From: Verticiella sediminum
Lineage (GTDB): Bacteria; Pseudomonadota; Gammaproteobacteria; Burkholderiales; Burkholderiaceae_B
Length of the DNA stretch: 64,000 nucleotides
Direction of reading: 5' to 3'
Assembly: GCF_007558815.1 (NCBI RefSeq)
Contig: NZ_VLTJ01000037.1
Coordinates: 45,187-109,186 of the forward strand
The notes beneath the pieces were generated by a model. The model worked only from the letters and a program-made list of their open reading frames with translations. It was not told the origin of the DNA and ran no database searches. The translations under genes and the position numbers were made by a program. Position 1 is the stretch's first letter. The number at the start of each line of letters is the position of its first letter. Below, piece after piece: positions 43,945-53,272 of the stretch.

Positions 43945-46389
43945 TCAGAAGGTGCCGCGCAGGCTGAGCATGAAACTGCGCGGTTCGCCGTACCAGTTCC
44001 AGTATCCGACCGGCCCGACCGTCTGGTAGTAGCGCTTGTCGAAGATGTTGTCGACGTTGAGCGCGGCCGTCCAGTTCCGATCGACACGGTATTCGACGCG
44101 TGCGCCCCAGACGGCGTAACCACCCTGACTGAAGGAGAACGGTATGCTCGGCCCGTCGTACTGGCCGGTCGCCGGCTGATAGGTCCTGGCGGTGCCGCTG
44201 ACGTAGATCGCGCTCTGCACGTTGACGCCGCCGCCCACCCGCCACGCCGATGCCGCGCGGGGCAACTGCACCATGGTCCACAGTTTGAGCAGGTGGCGCG
44301 GCGTCACCGTGCTGTAGCGCACCGAATCGGCCTCCTTGTTCTGGTTGCTGTTGTAGGTGTAGCCCGCGATGAACTGCCAGCCGGGCAGCAGTTCGCCGGT
44401 GAGTTCGAGGTCCACGCCCTGGCTCACCACGTCGCCCAGGGGCAGGTAGCAGCACGTTCCGCCGCTCGCGTCGGTGGTGTTGGACGGGTAGTCCGGGTCG
44501 AGGACGGCTTCGCCGCTGCGCTCGATCCGGTACAAGGCAATGGCGCTGGCGTAGCGGCCGCCGGCATGGCTGCCCTTCAGGCCGACTTCGTAGTTGCGGC
44601 CGGTGACCGGGTCCAGCGAGTTGCCGGGCAGCGGCCCCGCCAGGCGGTTGGCCTGCGACTTGTAGGTTTCGGCAATGCTGCCGTAGGCCGTCCATGCCGG
44701 CGACAGGTCGTAGCTCAGTCCGGCAAAAGGTGTGAAGATGCCGTTTTCTTCGTACGTGGTGCCGCTGCCGCTGGCGTCGAGTTGCTCGAAACGGTAGCGG
44801 CTCACCCGTGCGCCCAGGGTGAGGGCCATCGGGTCGGTGAGCTGCAGGCGCAGTGAACCGTAGATGCCCGACTGGCGCTGCCCCCAGGCGGCGTTCTGGG
44901 TTACCAGGCTGGTCGGGTCCCAATAGCCGTCAGGGTCGAAGGCGCCGAGCGTGTACGTCTGCATCGCGCCCGAGGCATTGGCGAAGTTGCCCTTGGTGTT
45001 CTGCCATGCGGCGCCCACGCGCACTTCGTGGCGGCGGCCGAACATCTCGAAAGCACCTTGCAGGTGCGCATCGGCGACGGTCTGCTCGGGCTCGAAGTAG
45101 GTGCGGAACCATGACACCTGCCCCTGCTGCGTGACCGGATCGATGCCGCCGTTGGCGCGGGCGTAGGTGTAGTCCTTGGTCTGACGGTTGTGCGTGGCGC
45201 TCAGGTGCACGCTCCAGTCGTCGTTGAACTGGTGGTCCAGGCGCAGGAAGCCTTCGTCGGTGTCGTGGGCATGGTGGCTCCAGCGCGTGGTGAGGCTGGT
45301 GCTGCGCGGCAACCCGAGATCGCTGCCGTCCAGGTATCGGGGCAGGCCCATGAACCATGGCGTGCCCTGCATGCGGCTCACGGTGCCGCCGAGCGCTAGG
45401 ACGGTGCGCGGACCGAGGTCGGCCTCCAGGATGCCGTAGAGCGTGGTGTTGCGCTGCTGCACGACATCGTAGAAGAAGTGGCGATCGGTGTGGGCGGCGA
45501 CCAGGCGCGCACGGATCTTGCCGTCGTAGGCGATCGGCCCGCCGATGTCGGCGGCCACGCGATAGTGATCCCAACTGCCTGCCGACGCTTCGACGCTGGC
45601 GGCGAAGGTGGATGTCGGGCGCTTGCGTACCAGGTTGATCGTGCCGCCGGCCTCGCCCGAGCCGCCGAACAGGGCGTCGGCCCCGCGCAGCACCTCGACG
45701 CGGTCGTACTGCGCGAAATCCTGCAGCATGGCGTGGTTGGCCAGGCCCAGTGTCATCGGCGCGCCGCCGTCGATCTGCAGATTGGTGATCTGCATGCCGC
45801 GCGAGTAATAGCTCGAGTCGAAGGTCGTTCCCTGGGTGCGGGTGACGCCGGGCGTCTGGCTCATCACCGCTTCGAGCGTGTCCAGATTCTGCTCGCGCAG
45901 CCGCTGGTGGGTCATCACCGACACCGATTGAGGCAGTGCGCTCAGGCTGGCGCCGCCGCCGAACGACAGACTGTCGGTGGTATAGGCGCGGGTATCCTCG
46001 GTGGCGTCGCCGGGCGCAGCGGCCGTCACCTCGATGGCCGAGAGCTGTGCGATGCCGCTCGCGGGCAGTCGACGCAGGGTGTAGCCGCCATCGGCGGCAC
46101 GCACGGCCTCCAGCCCGGTGCCCTGGAGCAGCGCGGCCAGCGCGCGGTCCGGCGGCAGCGTGCCGCGCAGGCCAGGGCTGTGCTTGCCGGCCACCAGGCC
46201 AGGGTCGATCGAGAGCAGCAGCCCGGCCGCGCGGGCATACTGGGTCAGCGCAGCCTCGAGCGGGCCCGGCGGGATGTCGGCCGCGATGGAGCGCGCAGTC
46301 GTCTGCGCATGGACGGATACGGGCGGCAGGCAGGCGCCGAGGGCGGCGACCAGGCCGGCGGCAATGGACAGGGTGGGGCGCAGCTTCAT
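43945..46389 (-). CDS. TonB-dependent siderophore receptor with STN signalling domain
   Basis: An 814-residue outer-membrane receptor. After the signal peptide (to about 28, VHA) there is an STN/secretin-like domain (about 32-108), which passes the signal to the FecR regulator. Then come the plug (SLSALPQSVSVMTHQRLREQ, VLRGADALFGGSGEAGGTIN) and a 22-strand beta-barrel ending in Phe (SFMLSLRGTF). It belongs to the FpvA/FecA group that imports ferric siderophores. It is the last gene of the sigma/FecR/receptor operon. Confidence 0.92.
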   Translation of the reverse strand: MKLRPTLSIAAGLVAALGACLPPVSVHAQTTARSIAADIPPGPLEAALTQYARAAGLLLSIDPGLVAGKHSPGLRGTLPPDRALAALLQGTGLEAVRAADGGYTLRRLPASGIAQLSAIEVTAAAPGDATEDTRAYTTDSLSFGGGASLSALPQSVSVMTHQRLREQNLDTLEAVMSQTPGVTRTQGTTFDSSYYSRGMQITNLQIDGGAPMTLGLANHAMLQDFAQYDRVEVLRGADALFGGSGEAGGTINLVRKRPTSTFAASVEASAGSWDHYRVAADIGGPIAYDGKIRARLVAAHTDRHFFYDVVQQRNTTLYGILEADLGPRTVLALGGTVSRMQGTPWFMGLPRYLDGSDLGLPRSTSLTTRWSHHAHDTDEGFLRLDHQFNDDWSVHLSATHNRQTKDYTYARANGGIDPVTQQGQVSWFRTYFEPEQTVADAHLQGAFEMFGRRHEVRVGAAWQNTKGNFANASGAMQTYTLGAFDPDGYWDPTSLVTQNAAWGQRQSGIYGSLRLQLTDPMALTLGARVSRYRFEQLDASGSGTTYEENGIFTPFAGLSYDLSPAWTAYGSIAETYKSQANRLAGPLPGNSLDPVTGRNYEVGLKGSHAGGRYASAIALYRIERSGEAVLDPDYPSNTTDASGGTCCYLPLGDVVSQGVDLELTGELLPGWQFIAGYTYNSNQNKEADSVRYSTVTPRHLLKLWTMVQLPRAASAWRVGGGVNVQSAIYVSGTARTYQPATGQYDGPSIPFSFSQGGYAVWGARVEYRVDRNWTAALNVDNIFDKRYYQTVGPVGYWNWYGEPRSFMLSLRGTF

Positions 46390-46468
46390 GTGGGTCTCGC
46401 GTAGAGGGTGATGCTCCGTTTACCGAACGGCGTCGGCAAACCGGCAATGCGCGCCGCCGGCCCTGTCG

Positions 46469-47428
46469 CTAGGCGGGCAGTACGCGCACCCAGTAGCGCG
46501 TGCGGTATTGCAGGCGCACGGCCAGCGTGCGCGCAAGTGCGGCCAACACCCGGTCCGGGTCGGCGAGCGGGAAGACGCCGCTGATCCGCAACCCGCCGAT
46601 CTCGGGGGCCACGCCGAGGTAGCCGTGCCGGTAACGCGCCAGGTCCGCGAGGAAGGCGTCCAGCCGCCGCCCGCGTGCAACCAGCAGGCCCTCGGCCCAG
46701 GCGGCCCGGTCGAAATCGGCCGGCGACTCGGCCGACACGGACTGCGCGTCGATGTGCACGCAGCGGCCGGTCGGCAATGGCGTTGTCTGGACCGCCATGC
46801 GGGGTTGGACGGCGACCTGATCCCGGTGGGCAGTGACGGCCAGGGTGTGGTCGAGGCGTTGGATGCGGGCCTCGCCGTCCGGCGTCGCCCGGACCTGGCC
46901 TTCGCTCGCCGCCACGGTCAGCAGTGCACCCGCACGCACCAGGATCTCGCCCCGGTGCAGGCGCACCACCAGGCTGCCCGCCTGGCCGCCGACGTCCACT
47001 GCGGTATCGGTATTCAGGCTCAGTTGGCTGCCGTCCGGCAGCCGCAGCTCGTGTCGCTCGCCGACCCCGGTGCGCACGTCGGCCAGCATGGCCCTCGCGA
47101 GCGGCAGCCCCTGCAGGGCGGCCAGCCCCGCGCTGCCCGCGCCCAGGCTGAGCAGCAGGCGGCGCCGGCCGCTGTGTCCACGGGCGTGGGCAGCGTCCAA
47201 TGCCGTTTGCGCGGCACCGGCGGGCAGGCCGGCGAGGCGAAGCTGCCATGCCTGCAGGTGTCGCCAGGCAGCCGCGTGCTCCGGGTGCGCTTCCTGCCAG
47301 GCGGTGAACGCCCGCCACGCCCCGGACCCTGCCGGTTCGCCGTGCAGCCGGACCATCCAGGCGATCGCCGCTTCGGCGGCCGCGGTGCCTGCGGCCGGTG
47401 GCTGCGCTGCGGCTTCAGGCGATGGCAT
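46469..47428 (-). CDS. FecR-type anti-sigma/sigma regulator
   Basis: A 319-residue inner-membrane regulator. The N-terminal cytoplasmic domain (AWMVRLHGEPAGSGAWRAFTAWQ, about residues 22-45) binds the sigma factor, one membrane segment follows near residue 90, and the periplasmic FecR domain (TGVGERHELRLPDGSQLSL, VVRLHRGEILV) with a C-terminal STN-like tail contacts the receptor. I chose the ATG at 47428, overlapping the sigma stop by 14 bases; an ATG at 47446 is also in frame. Confidence 0.88.
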   Translation of the reverse strand: MPSPEAAAQPPAAGTAAAEAAIAWMVRLHGEPAGSGAWRAFTAWQEAHPEHAAAWRHLQAWQLRLAGLPAGAAQTALDAAHARGHSGRRRLLLSLGAGSAGLAALQGLPLARAMLADVRTGVGERHELRLPDGSQLSLNTDTAVDVGGQAGSLVVRLHRGEILVRAGALLTVAASEGQVRATPDGEARIQRLDHTLAVTAHRDQVAVQPRMAVQTTPLPTGRCVHIDAQSVSAESPADFDRAAWAEGLLVARGRRLDAFLADLARYRHGYLGVAPEIGGLRISGVFPLADPDRVLAALARTLAVRLQYRTRYWVRVLPA

Positions 47429-47909
47429 AGCAGGCGCGCCAGGCAAGCGTCATGTCGTTCTGTACGGAACGCACGGAGACGCCGTGCCGCTCGGCGATCG
47501 CGGCGTAGCCCAAACCCTCGAGCTGGGCCATCAGGAAAGTACGGCGCGCGCGCAGCGGAATCGTGGCAAGCGCGCGGTCCAGCTCCGCGAGCAACTGCAG
47601 CGCCGCGACGCGCGCCTCTGGCGACGGTGCGTGCGTGGGTGGCAGCACGGCCAGCGCATCCAGCCACGCCTGCTCGAGCGCCGCGCGCCGATAGTGGTCG
47701 ATGAGCAGGCCCTTGGCGACGGTGGCGAGCAGCCGGCGGGCTTCCAGGACGTAGAGACGCTCGCGTCGGTCGAGAATGCGCACGAACGTATCGTGGGCGA
47801 GATCGGCCGCCCGGTCGCGGTTGCCCAGCCGGCGTCGCAGCCATTCGTGCAGCCAGCCGTGATGCTCGCGATACATGCCTTCGATGGCGTCGAGGTTCAG
47901 GTCGGGCAT
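47415..47909 (-). CDS. ECF RNA polymerase sigma factor, FecI type
   Basis: A 164-residue extracytoplasmic-function sigma factor. Region 2 is HGWLHEWLRRRLGNRDRAAD and the following DLAHDTFVRIL segment; region 4 is LEGLGYAAIAERHGVSVRSV with its HTH. It directs transcription of the siderophore receptor gene when the receptor is occupied. It is the first gene of the operon, 54 bases downstream of a Fur box. Confidence 0.92.
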   Translation of the reverse strand: MPDLNLDAIEGMYREHHGWLHEWLRRRLGNRDRAADLAHDTFVRILDRRERLYVLEARRLLATVAKGLLIDHYRRAALEQAWLDALAVLPPTHAPSPEARVAALQLLAELDRALATIPLRARRTFLMAQLEGLGYAAIAERHGVSVRSVQNDMTLAWRACYAIA

Positions 47910-47962
47910 GGGAGCATCCGGAACGCGGAACGAGGAAATCGTGGAATGGGATCGGTGAAAAG

Positions 47963-47981
47963 GTTAATGATAATCGTTATC
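47963..47981. promoter_or_regulatory. Fur box
   Basis: GTTAATGATAATCGTTATC matches the 19-base Fur consensus GATAATGATAATCATTATC at 17 positions. It lies between the divergent fecI-type gene and argS, 54 bases before the sigma gene start, so iron-replete Fur should repress the iron operon. Confidence 0.85.
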
Positions 47982-48058
47982 TTTCTACAAAGCGTGTTGG
48001 AAGGCCGACGGGCGACCCCACTGGTAAAATGCCCGGTTAACCAGAATTCGGCCTTGCC

Positions 48059-49885
48059 ATGCTTCCCGCTCAACAGACCCAACTCATCGAACTGATCCAG
48101 CGGGCCGTGGAGACTGCCGCGCCCGGGGCTCAGGGCACGGTCCAGCTCGAACGGCCCAAGGTCGCCGCCCACGGCGACTTCGCCACCAACATCGCCATGC
48201 AGATTGCCAAGCCGATGAAGCGCAACCCGCGCGAACTGGCCCAGGCGATCGTCGATGCGCTGCAGGCGGCGCCCGAAACCGGCACGCTGCTCGCGGCGGC
48301 CGAGATCGCCGGCCCGGGCTTCATCAACCTGCGCGTCACGCCGGCGGCGCGGCAGGCCGTGGTGGACGCCATCCTCGCTCAGGGCGAGCGCTTCGGCCAT
48401 GCCGAGCCGGGCGGCGAGCCGCTGATCGTCGAGTTCGTGTCGGCCAACCCGACCGGCCCGCTGCACGTCGGCCATGCGCGCCAGGCCGCGCTGGGCGACG
48501 CGCTGTGCCGGCTCTTCACGGCCACCGGCAACGCCGTCACACGGGAGTTCTACTACAACGACGCCGGCAACCAGATCCACAATCTGGCGATCAGCGTGCA
48601 GGCGCGCGCGCGCGGCATCGGGCCCGACGACGCGGCCTTCCCGGCGGACGGCTACAAGGGCGAGTACATCGCCGACATCGCGGCCGACTTCATGGCCGGC
48701 AAGACGGTGCAGGCGAGCGACGGCGACCCGGTCACCGCTTCGGCCGATCCGGACGACCTGGAAGCGATCCGCGCTTTCGCCGTGGCCTACCTGCGCCGCG
48801 AGCAGGATCTGGACCTCCAGGCCTTCGACCTGAAGTTCGACAACTACTACCTCGAAAGCTCGCTCTACACGTCCGGGCGCGTCGAGCAGACGGTGCAGCG
48901 CCTGATCGACAGCGGCCACACCTACGAGGAGGGCGGTGCGCTGTGGCTGCGCACCACCGAACTCGGCGAAGGCGACGACAAGGACCGCGTCATGCGCAAG
49001 AAGGAGGGTGGCTACACCTACTTCGTGCCGGACGTGGCCTACCACGTCGCCAAGTGGGAGCGCGGCTTCAGGCGCGCCATCAACATCCAGGGCAGCGATC
49101 ACCACGGCACCATCGCCCGCGTGCGTTCGGGCCTGCAGGCGCTGGACGTCGGCATCCCCAAGGGCTACCCCGACTACATCCTGCACAAGATGGTCAAGGT
49201 GATGCGCGGCGGCGAGGAGGTCAAGATCTCCAAGCGCGCCGGCAGCTACGTGACGCTGCGCGACCTGGTCGACTGGGTCGGGCGCGACGCCGTGCGCTTC
49301 TTCCTGATCCAGCGCCGCGCCGACACCGAGTTCGTGTTCGACGTCGATCTCGCGCTCAAGCAGTCCGACGAGAACCCGGTCTATTACATCCAGTACGCGC
49401 ACGCCCGCATCTGCTCGATCCTCCAGCAATGGGGCGGCGACGCGGCTGCCCTGGCGCAGGCCGACACGGCCCTGCTCGCCGCGCCGCGCGAGTTCGCCCT
49501 GATGCAGCGCCTGGCCGAGTTCCCCGCGATGATCCAGAGCGCGGCCCAGGAGCTTGCCCCGCACCATGTGGCCTACTGGCTGAAGGACTGCGCGGCGGAC
49601 TTCCATGCCTACTACAATGCCGAGCGGGTTCTGGTCGATGACGAAGCCCTCAAGGTGGCGCGCCTGTCGCTGCTGGCGGCAACCCGGCAGGTCCTGGCCA
49701 ACGGGCTGGCGCTGCTCGGTGTGAGCGCCCCGCAACGGCTGGATCGCGAACGTTCGCCTGCCGAGGCGGGCGCCGATGCCGCCGGCCAGGACCAGGTCGG
49801 GCAAGGCGAGCCCGCTCCCGCGCCGCAGGCGCCTTCAACTGGTAGCGAGGATGCTCCGGCCTTCAGGCCGGAGCGACGCACATGA
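48059..49885 (+). CDS. argS: Arginyl-tRNA synthetase with abnormal C-terminal extension
   Basis: A 608-residue class I synthetase that charges tRNA-Arg. The HIGH motif is HVGHA (in [18 protein letters not shown], about residue 138), KMSKS appears as VKISKRAG and the DALR anticodon-binding domain closes the protein. The conserved fold ends at [13 protein letters not shown] (residue 561), where relatives normally stop. Here 47 more residues follow, low in complexity ([13 protein letters not shown]) and ending in a palindrome-encoded [10 protein letters not shown]. The stop overlaps the next gene's start (ATGA). The synthetase itself should be functional. Confidence 0.95.
   Translation: MLPAQQTQLIELIQRAVETAAPGAQGTVQLERPKVAAHGDFATNIAMQIAKPMKRNPRELAQAIVDALQAAPETGTLLAAAEIAGPGFINLRVTPAARQAVVDAILAQGERFGHAEPGGEPLIVEFVSANPTGPLHVGHARQAALGDALCRLFTATGNAVTREFYYNDAGNQIHNLAISVQARARGIGPDDAAFPADGYKGEYIADIAADFMAGKTVQASDGDPVTASADPDDLEAIRAFAVAYLRREQDLDLQAFDLKFDNYYLESSLYTSGRVEQTVQRLIDSGHTYEEGGALWLRTTELGEGDDKDRVMRKKEGGYTYFVPDVAYHVAKWERGFRRAINIQGSDHHGTIARVRSGLQALDVGIPKGYPDYILHKMVKVMRGGEEVKISKRAGSYVTLRDLVDWVGRDAVRFFLIQRRADTEFVFDVDLALKQSDENPVYYIQYAHARICSILQQWGGDAAALAQADTALLAAPREFALMQRLAEFPAMIQSAAQELAPHHVAYWLKDCAADFHAYYNAERVLVDDEALKVARLSLLAATRQVLANGLALLGVSAPQRLDRERSPAEAGADAAGQDQVGQGEPAPAPQAPSTGSEDAPAFRPERRT
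49853..49874. repeat. REP-like palindrome inside argS 3' extension
   Basis: GCTCCGGCC and GGCCGGAGC form a perfect 9-bp stem with a TTCA loop, preceded by GGTAGCGAGGAT. Stem-loops of this form are typical of REP sequences and IS200/IS605 ends. Repeat copy B has a comparable TTCA-loop stem next to a similar TAGCGAGG. It lies in the last codons of argS. Confidence 0.6.
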
Positions 49886-50556
49886 GCAAGCAAGCACGAG
49901 GCAGCACTTCCCTGCGCAAGCAGCGCGGCGGCACGATGTTCGGCGTGATCGCGGGCCTGCTGCTGGGCCTGGTGGTGGCTGCCGCGGTGGCCGTGTACGT
50001 CACCAAGTCGCCCGTACCGTTCGTGGATCGCGCCTCGCGCGGTCCCGACCCCTCGCTGCCCGATCCGGGCTTCGCGCCCGACCCCAACCGCAGTCTGTAC
50101 GGCAGGGACGCGCCGGGCGGGCTCGCGCCCAGCGGCCCGATCACCATCGCGCCCGCCCCGGTGCCCCAGGTGTCGCAGCGCGACACCCCGGCCAGGCGCG
50201 ACGAACTGGGTGATCTGCTGGCCAGTCTGTCGAAACCGGGTGCGAACACGAACACGAATACGAACACGAGCCCGCCACCGGCGGTTGCGCCGCCCGCCAA
50301 TGCCAAGCCGCCGGCCGCGGCGCCTGCCGGGCGCTATGTGCTGCAGGTCGGCGCCTTTCGCGTGCTCGAGGACGCCGAAGCGCTCAAGGCGCGCCTGGCG
50401 TTTCTCGGCTTCGATGTCCGCCTGCAGCAGGCCCAGGTCAATGGGGTGCTGGTCAATCGCGTGCAGGTCGGCCCCTACGCCCGCCTGGACGATATGAACC
50501 GCGCCCGCGCCCGCCTGGCCGAGAACAAGGTGGAAGCCACTGTCGTGCGGCAATGA
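49882..50556 (+). CDS. SPOR-domain cell-division-type protein
   Basis: A 224-residue bitopic inner-membrane protein. It has a short basic cytoplasmic tail, one membrane helix ([20 protein letters not shown], residues 19-38), a Pro-rich periplasmic linker with an NTNTNTNT run, and a C-terminal SPOR domain (residues 148-224: [40 protein letters not shown]), which binds denuded septal peptidoglycan. It resembles FtsN/DamX-like proteins encoded next to argS in many proteobacteria. Its ATG overlaps the argS stop. Confidence 0.9.
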   Translation: MSKQARGSTSLRKQRGGTMFGVIAGLLLGLVVAAAVAVYVTKSPVPFVDRASRGPDPSLPDPGFAPDPNRSLYGRDAPGGLAPSGPITIAPAPVPQVSQRDTPARRDELGDLLASLSKPGANTNTNTNTSPPPAVAPPANAKPPAAAPAGRYVLQVGAFRVLEDAEALKARLAFLGFDVRLQQAQVNGVLVNRVQVGPYARLDDMNRARARLAENKVEATVVRQ

Positions 50557-50663
50557 GCCGCGGCGGTCAACTTTTGGCGATTGGCGGTGTCTCAACGCAG
50601 CGTCGGCCATGTCGCCGCGTACCATCGCGGGCCAGCCCCGCCCGATCCACAGGAATGTCTCCC

Positions 50664-51299
50664 ATGTCGAATTGTTCCGTTCTGCGCCGTCTGTTGTCCG
50701 TATTCGCCCTTGCCGGGGCGTTCGCCGCCGGCTCGGCCGGCGCCGCCCAGTCGGCTGACGGTTATGTGGCGATCGACCCGCCGCACGCCACCGCCACCGG
50801 CGAGCGCGTCGAAGTGCTCGAGTTCTTCCAGTACGGCTGCCCGCACTGCCGCGCCATGGAGCCGCTGGTCGAAGCCTGGCAGGACAAGCAGCAGGACGAC
50901 GTCGCCCTGCAGCGGGTGCCGGTCGCCTTCAACGCCGCCATGGAGCCCTGGCAGCGCCTCTATTACACCCTCGAAGGCCTGGACAAGCTCGAGCTGCAGC
51001 AGGCCGTTTTCTCGGCCGTGCAGACCGAGCGCAACCCGCTCAACTCGCGCGAGCGCGTGATCGACTGGGCCGCCAAGCAAGGCCTGGACAAGGACAAGTT
51101 CGCCGCCATGTACGACTCCTTCGGGGTCGGCACCAAGGTCAACCGCGCCAATCAGCTCATCAAGAGCTACAGCCTGCAGAGCGTGCCCACCCTGGTGGTC
51201 GATGGCCGCTACATGACGTCGCCGGCGCTGGCCAACGGCTACCAGGAGTCGCTCGACAAGGTCGACGAACTCATCGCCAAGGCCCGCTCCGCGCGCTGA
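50664..51299 (+). CDS. dsbA: Thiol:disulfide interchange protein DsbA
   Basis: A 211-residue periplasmic oxidase that introduces disulfides into exported proteins. The signal peptide runs to about residue 28 (AGAAQ). The thioredoxin-fold active site is CPHC in EFFQYGCPHCRAMEPL (about residues 57-66), with the cis-Pro loop SVPTLVV near 180. I chose the ATG at 50664 since AGGA lies nine bases upstream; an ATG at 50655 is too close to it. It follows the SPOR gene, an arrangement seen in related genomes. Confidence 0.93.
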   Translation: MSNCSVLRRLLSVFALAGAFAAGSAGAAQSADGYVAIDPPHATATGERVEVLEFFQYGCPHCRAMEPLVEAWQDKQQDDVALQRVPVAFNAAMEPWQRLYYTLEGLDKLELQQAVFSAVQTERNPLNSRERVIDWAAKQGLDKDKFAAMYDSFGVGTKVNRANQLIKSYSLQSVPTLVVDGRYMTSPALANGYQESLDKVDELIAKARSAR

Positions 51300-51336
51300 G
51301 CGGCCGGCCCGCTTGCCGGCCTCGGGAGGATTGCGC

Positions 51337-52113
51337 ATGCACGTCTTCATCACCGGGGCCAGCAGCGGCATCGGCCAGGCGCTGGCCCGGCACTACGCCG
51401 CGCGCGGCGCGGTGCTGGGGCTGCTGGCCCGTCGCGGGCCGGCACTGCAGGCGTTCGCTGCGACCCTGCCCGGGCGGCACCACTGCTACGAGGTGGACGT
51501 GCGCGACCGGCAGGCACTGCACGGGGCTGCGCTGGACTTTCTCCGGGCGGCCGGCGGGCAGGTCGACGTCGTCGTCGCCAATGCCGGCATCAGCCGCGGC
51601 ACGCTCACCGAGGAGCCCGACGATTTCGCCGCGTTCGAGGACATCCTCGCCACCAACATGCTGGCCATGGTCGCCACTTTCGAGCCTTTCGTCGCACCCA
51701 TGCGCGCAGCGCGGCGAGGCACGCTGGTCGGCATGGCGAGCGTGGCCGGCATCCGCGGGCTGCCTGGCGCTGCCGGCTATTGCGCGTCGAAGGCTGCGGC
51801 CATCAGCTACTGCGAGAGCCTGCGCAACGAGCTTGCCGCCGACGGCATCCGGGTGGTCACTTTGCTGCCGGGCTACGTGCGCACCCCGTTGACCGATCGA
51901 AACCCCTTTCCGATGCCGTTCCTGCTGGATGCGGACACGTTCGCCCGCCGCGCCGCGCGAGCGATCGACGCCGGCAGGCGCTATGCCATCGTGCCCTGGC
52001 AGATGGCTATCGTCGGGCGGCTGCTGCGCTGGGTGCCGGCGCCCGTGTTCGATCTCTTCGCCCGGCGCGCGCCGCGCAAGCCGCGCGGCGTGCCGACGGA
52101 TGGCCTGCCGTGA
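51337..52113 (+). CDS. SDR family oxidoreductase
   Basis: A 258-residue short-chain dehydrogenase with TGASSGIGQALA at the N-terminus, VVANAGISRG, the Ser in MASVAG and YCASKAA with catalytic Tyr and Lys. The tail (AIVPWQMAIVGRLLRWVPAP) is hydrophobic, suggesting membrane association. This type is often encoded after dsbA. The substrate is unknown. GGGAGG precedes the ATG. Confidence 0.87.
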   Translation: MHVFITGASSGIGQALARHYAARGAVLGLLARRGPALQAFAATLPGRHHCYEVDVRDRQALHGAALDFLRAAGGQVDVVVANAGISRGTLTEEPDDFAAFEDILATNMLAMVATFEPFVAPMRAARRGTLVGMASVAGIRGLPGAAGYCASKAAAISYCESLRNELAADGIRVVTLLPGYVRTPLTDRNPFPMPFLLDADTFARRAARAIDAGRRYAIVPWQMAIVGRLLRWVPAPVFDLFARRAPRKPRGVPTDGLP

Positions 52114-52147
52114 GCCGCCGCGCGGCGAACACAAGGTCCGGGAGCGC

Positions 52148-53260
52148 TCAGGGCCGCTGGCCGGGATCGAAGCGCATGCCCATGTCCCGCGCCTGGCGCG
52201 CATCGAACGCGACGCAGTGCTCGTCGTAGGCATGGCCATGGATGCCGCCGCGTACCGTGCCTGATTCGGTCGCGCCATAGAAGTCCGCCCACAGGGGCGG
52301 CAGGGCGGGGCCGTCCGGCGTGGCGATCCAGAGGCGGTACAGCGTGCGCTTGCGCGCGGGGTCGGCGTCGTCCTCGAACTCCGTGCGCGAGTGCAGCGCC
52401 GTATGGTTGCTCATGATCTGCAGGTCGCCGGGCTCCAGCCGCATGCGGTACATCACCTCGGGCCGGCGCAGGATGTCGTCCAGCAGCGCGGTGGCCTCGC
52501 GTTGCTCGGCGGTGAGCGCCGGCACGCCGGGCAGCTTCTGCGCCTGCTCCACCCGGTTGCGGTTCCAGAAGCAGAAGAGCCTGCCGTCGCGCTCGCCATA
52601 CACGGGCAGCACCATGACGGGCGACTGGCTCTCGGCCTGCTCCGACTGCCGGCTGTAGTGCAATGGCTGGAACAGTGCCGCGGCGAGGTCCGGCCGCTCT
52701 TCGCGCAGCCGCAGCAGCGCCGTGATCGCGCTGCTGCACAGGCTGTCGCCGCCCACCGGCGCCTGGTTGTAGCAGCTCAGCAGGACGAGGTCGCTGCCGT
52801 CCACGTGGAAGTCGAGTTCCGCGTTGGACGAATAGCCCCGCCCGCCCGCGCTGCGATAGACGGTGCCGACGTTCATCACCTTGTTCATGTAGCGGCTCTG
52901 CTTGTCCTGCGGACGCGCCACGCCGAAGTGCAGGCCCACGCCCCAGGTGAGCAGTTCGAACGCTTCCGGCGACAGGCCCTCGCGCGGCAAACCCTTCAGC
53001 AAGGCGACGCCGAGCCCGTGCTGGGCCTCGTCGAAGCCGCGGCGGATGCGCGCCAGTGTGGCGCCCGAGAAGGCGAAATCGCTGCGCGCATAGGCCAGCA
53101 GTGGTTTGCCGGGGACCTGGGCGGTCTGGACGGCGCGCAGCATGTCGGCGGTCTCGGCGGGCTCGAGCCGGATGCACCAACTCGTATCGCGGGCCAGATC
53201 GGCGGCGCTCCAGGCTGCCCGGGGTTGGGCGGTGGAGGCGGGCGGGGCGGCAGTGGTCAT
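52148..53260 (-). CDS. TauD/TfdA-family Fe(II)/2-oxoglutarate dioxygenase
   Basis: A 370-residue dioxygenase of the TauD/CAS-like group. The iron-binding H-x-D is in ELDFHVDGSD (about residue 152) and the distal His in MSNHTALHSRTEF (about 288), followed by an Arg for 2-oxoglutarate (KRTLYRLWI). It would hydroxylate the substrate of this operon or an analogue. It is the last gene of the GntR-controlled leftward operon, 12 bases after the Bug gene. Confidence 0.85.
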   Translation of the reverse strand: MTTAAPPASTAQPRAAWSAADLARDTSWCIRLEPAETADMLRAVQTAQVPGKPLLAYARSDFAFSGATLARIRRGFDEAQHGLGVALLKGLPREGLSPEAFELLTWGVGLHFGVARPQDKQSRYMNKVMNVGTVYRSAGGRGYSSNAELDFHVDGSDLVLLSCYNQAPVGGDSLCSSAITALLRLREERPDLAAALFQPLHYSRQSEQAESQSPVMVLPVYGERDGRLFCFWNRNRVEQAQKLPGVPALTAEQREATALLDDILRRPEVMYRMRLEPGDLQIMSNHTALHSRTEFEDDADPARKRTLYRLWIATPDGPALPPLWADFYGATESGTVRGGIHGHAYDEHCVAFDARQARDMGMRFDPGQRP

Positions 53261-53272
53261 GGTCGTGTGTGC

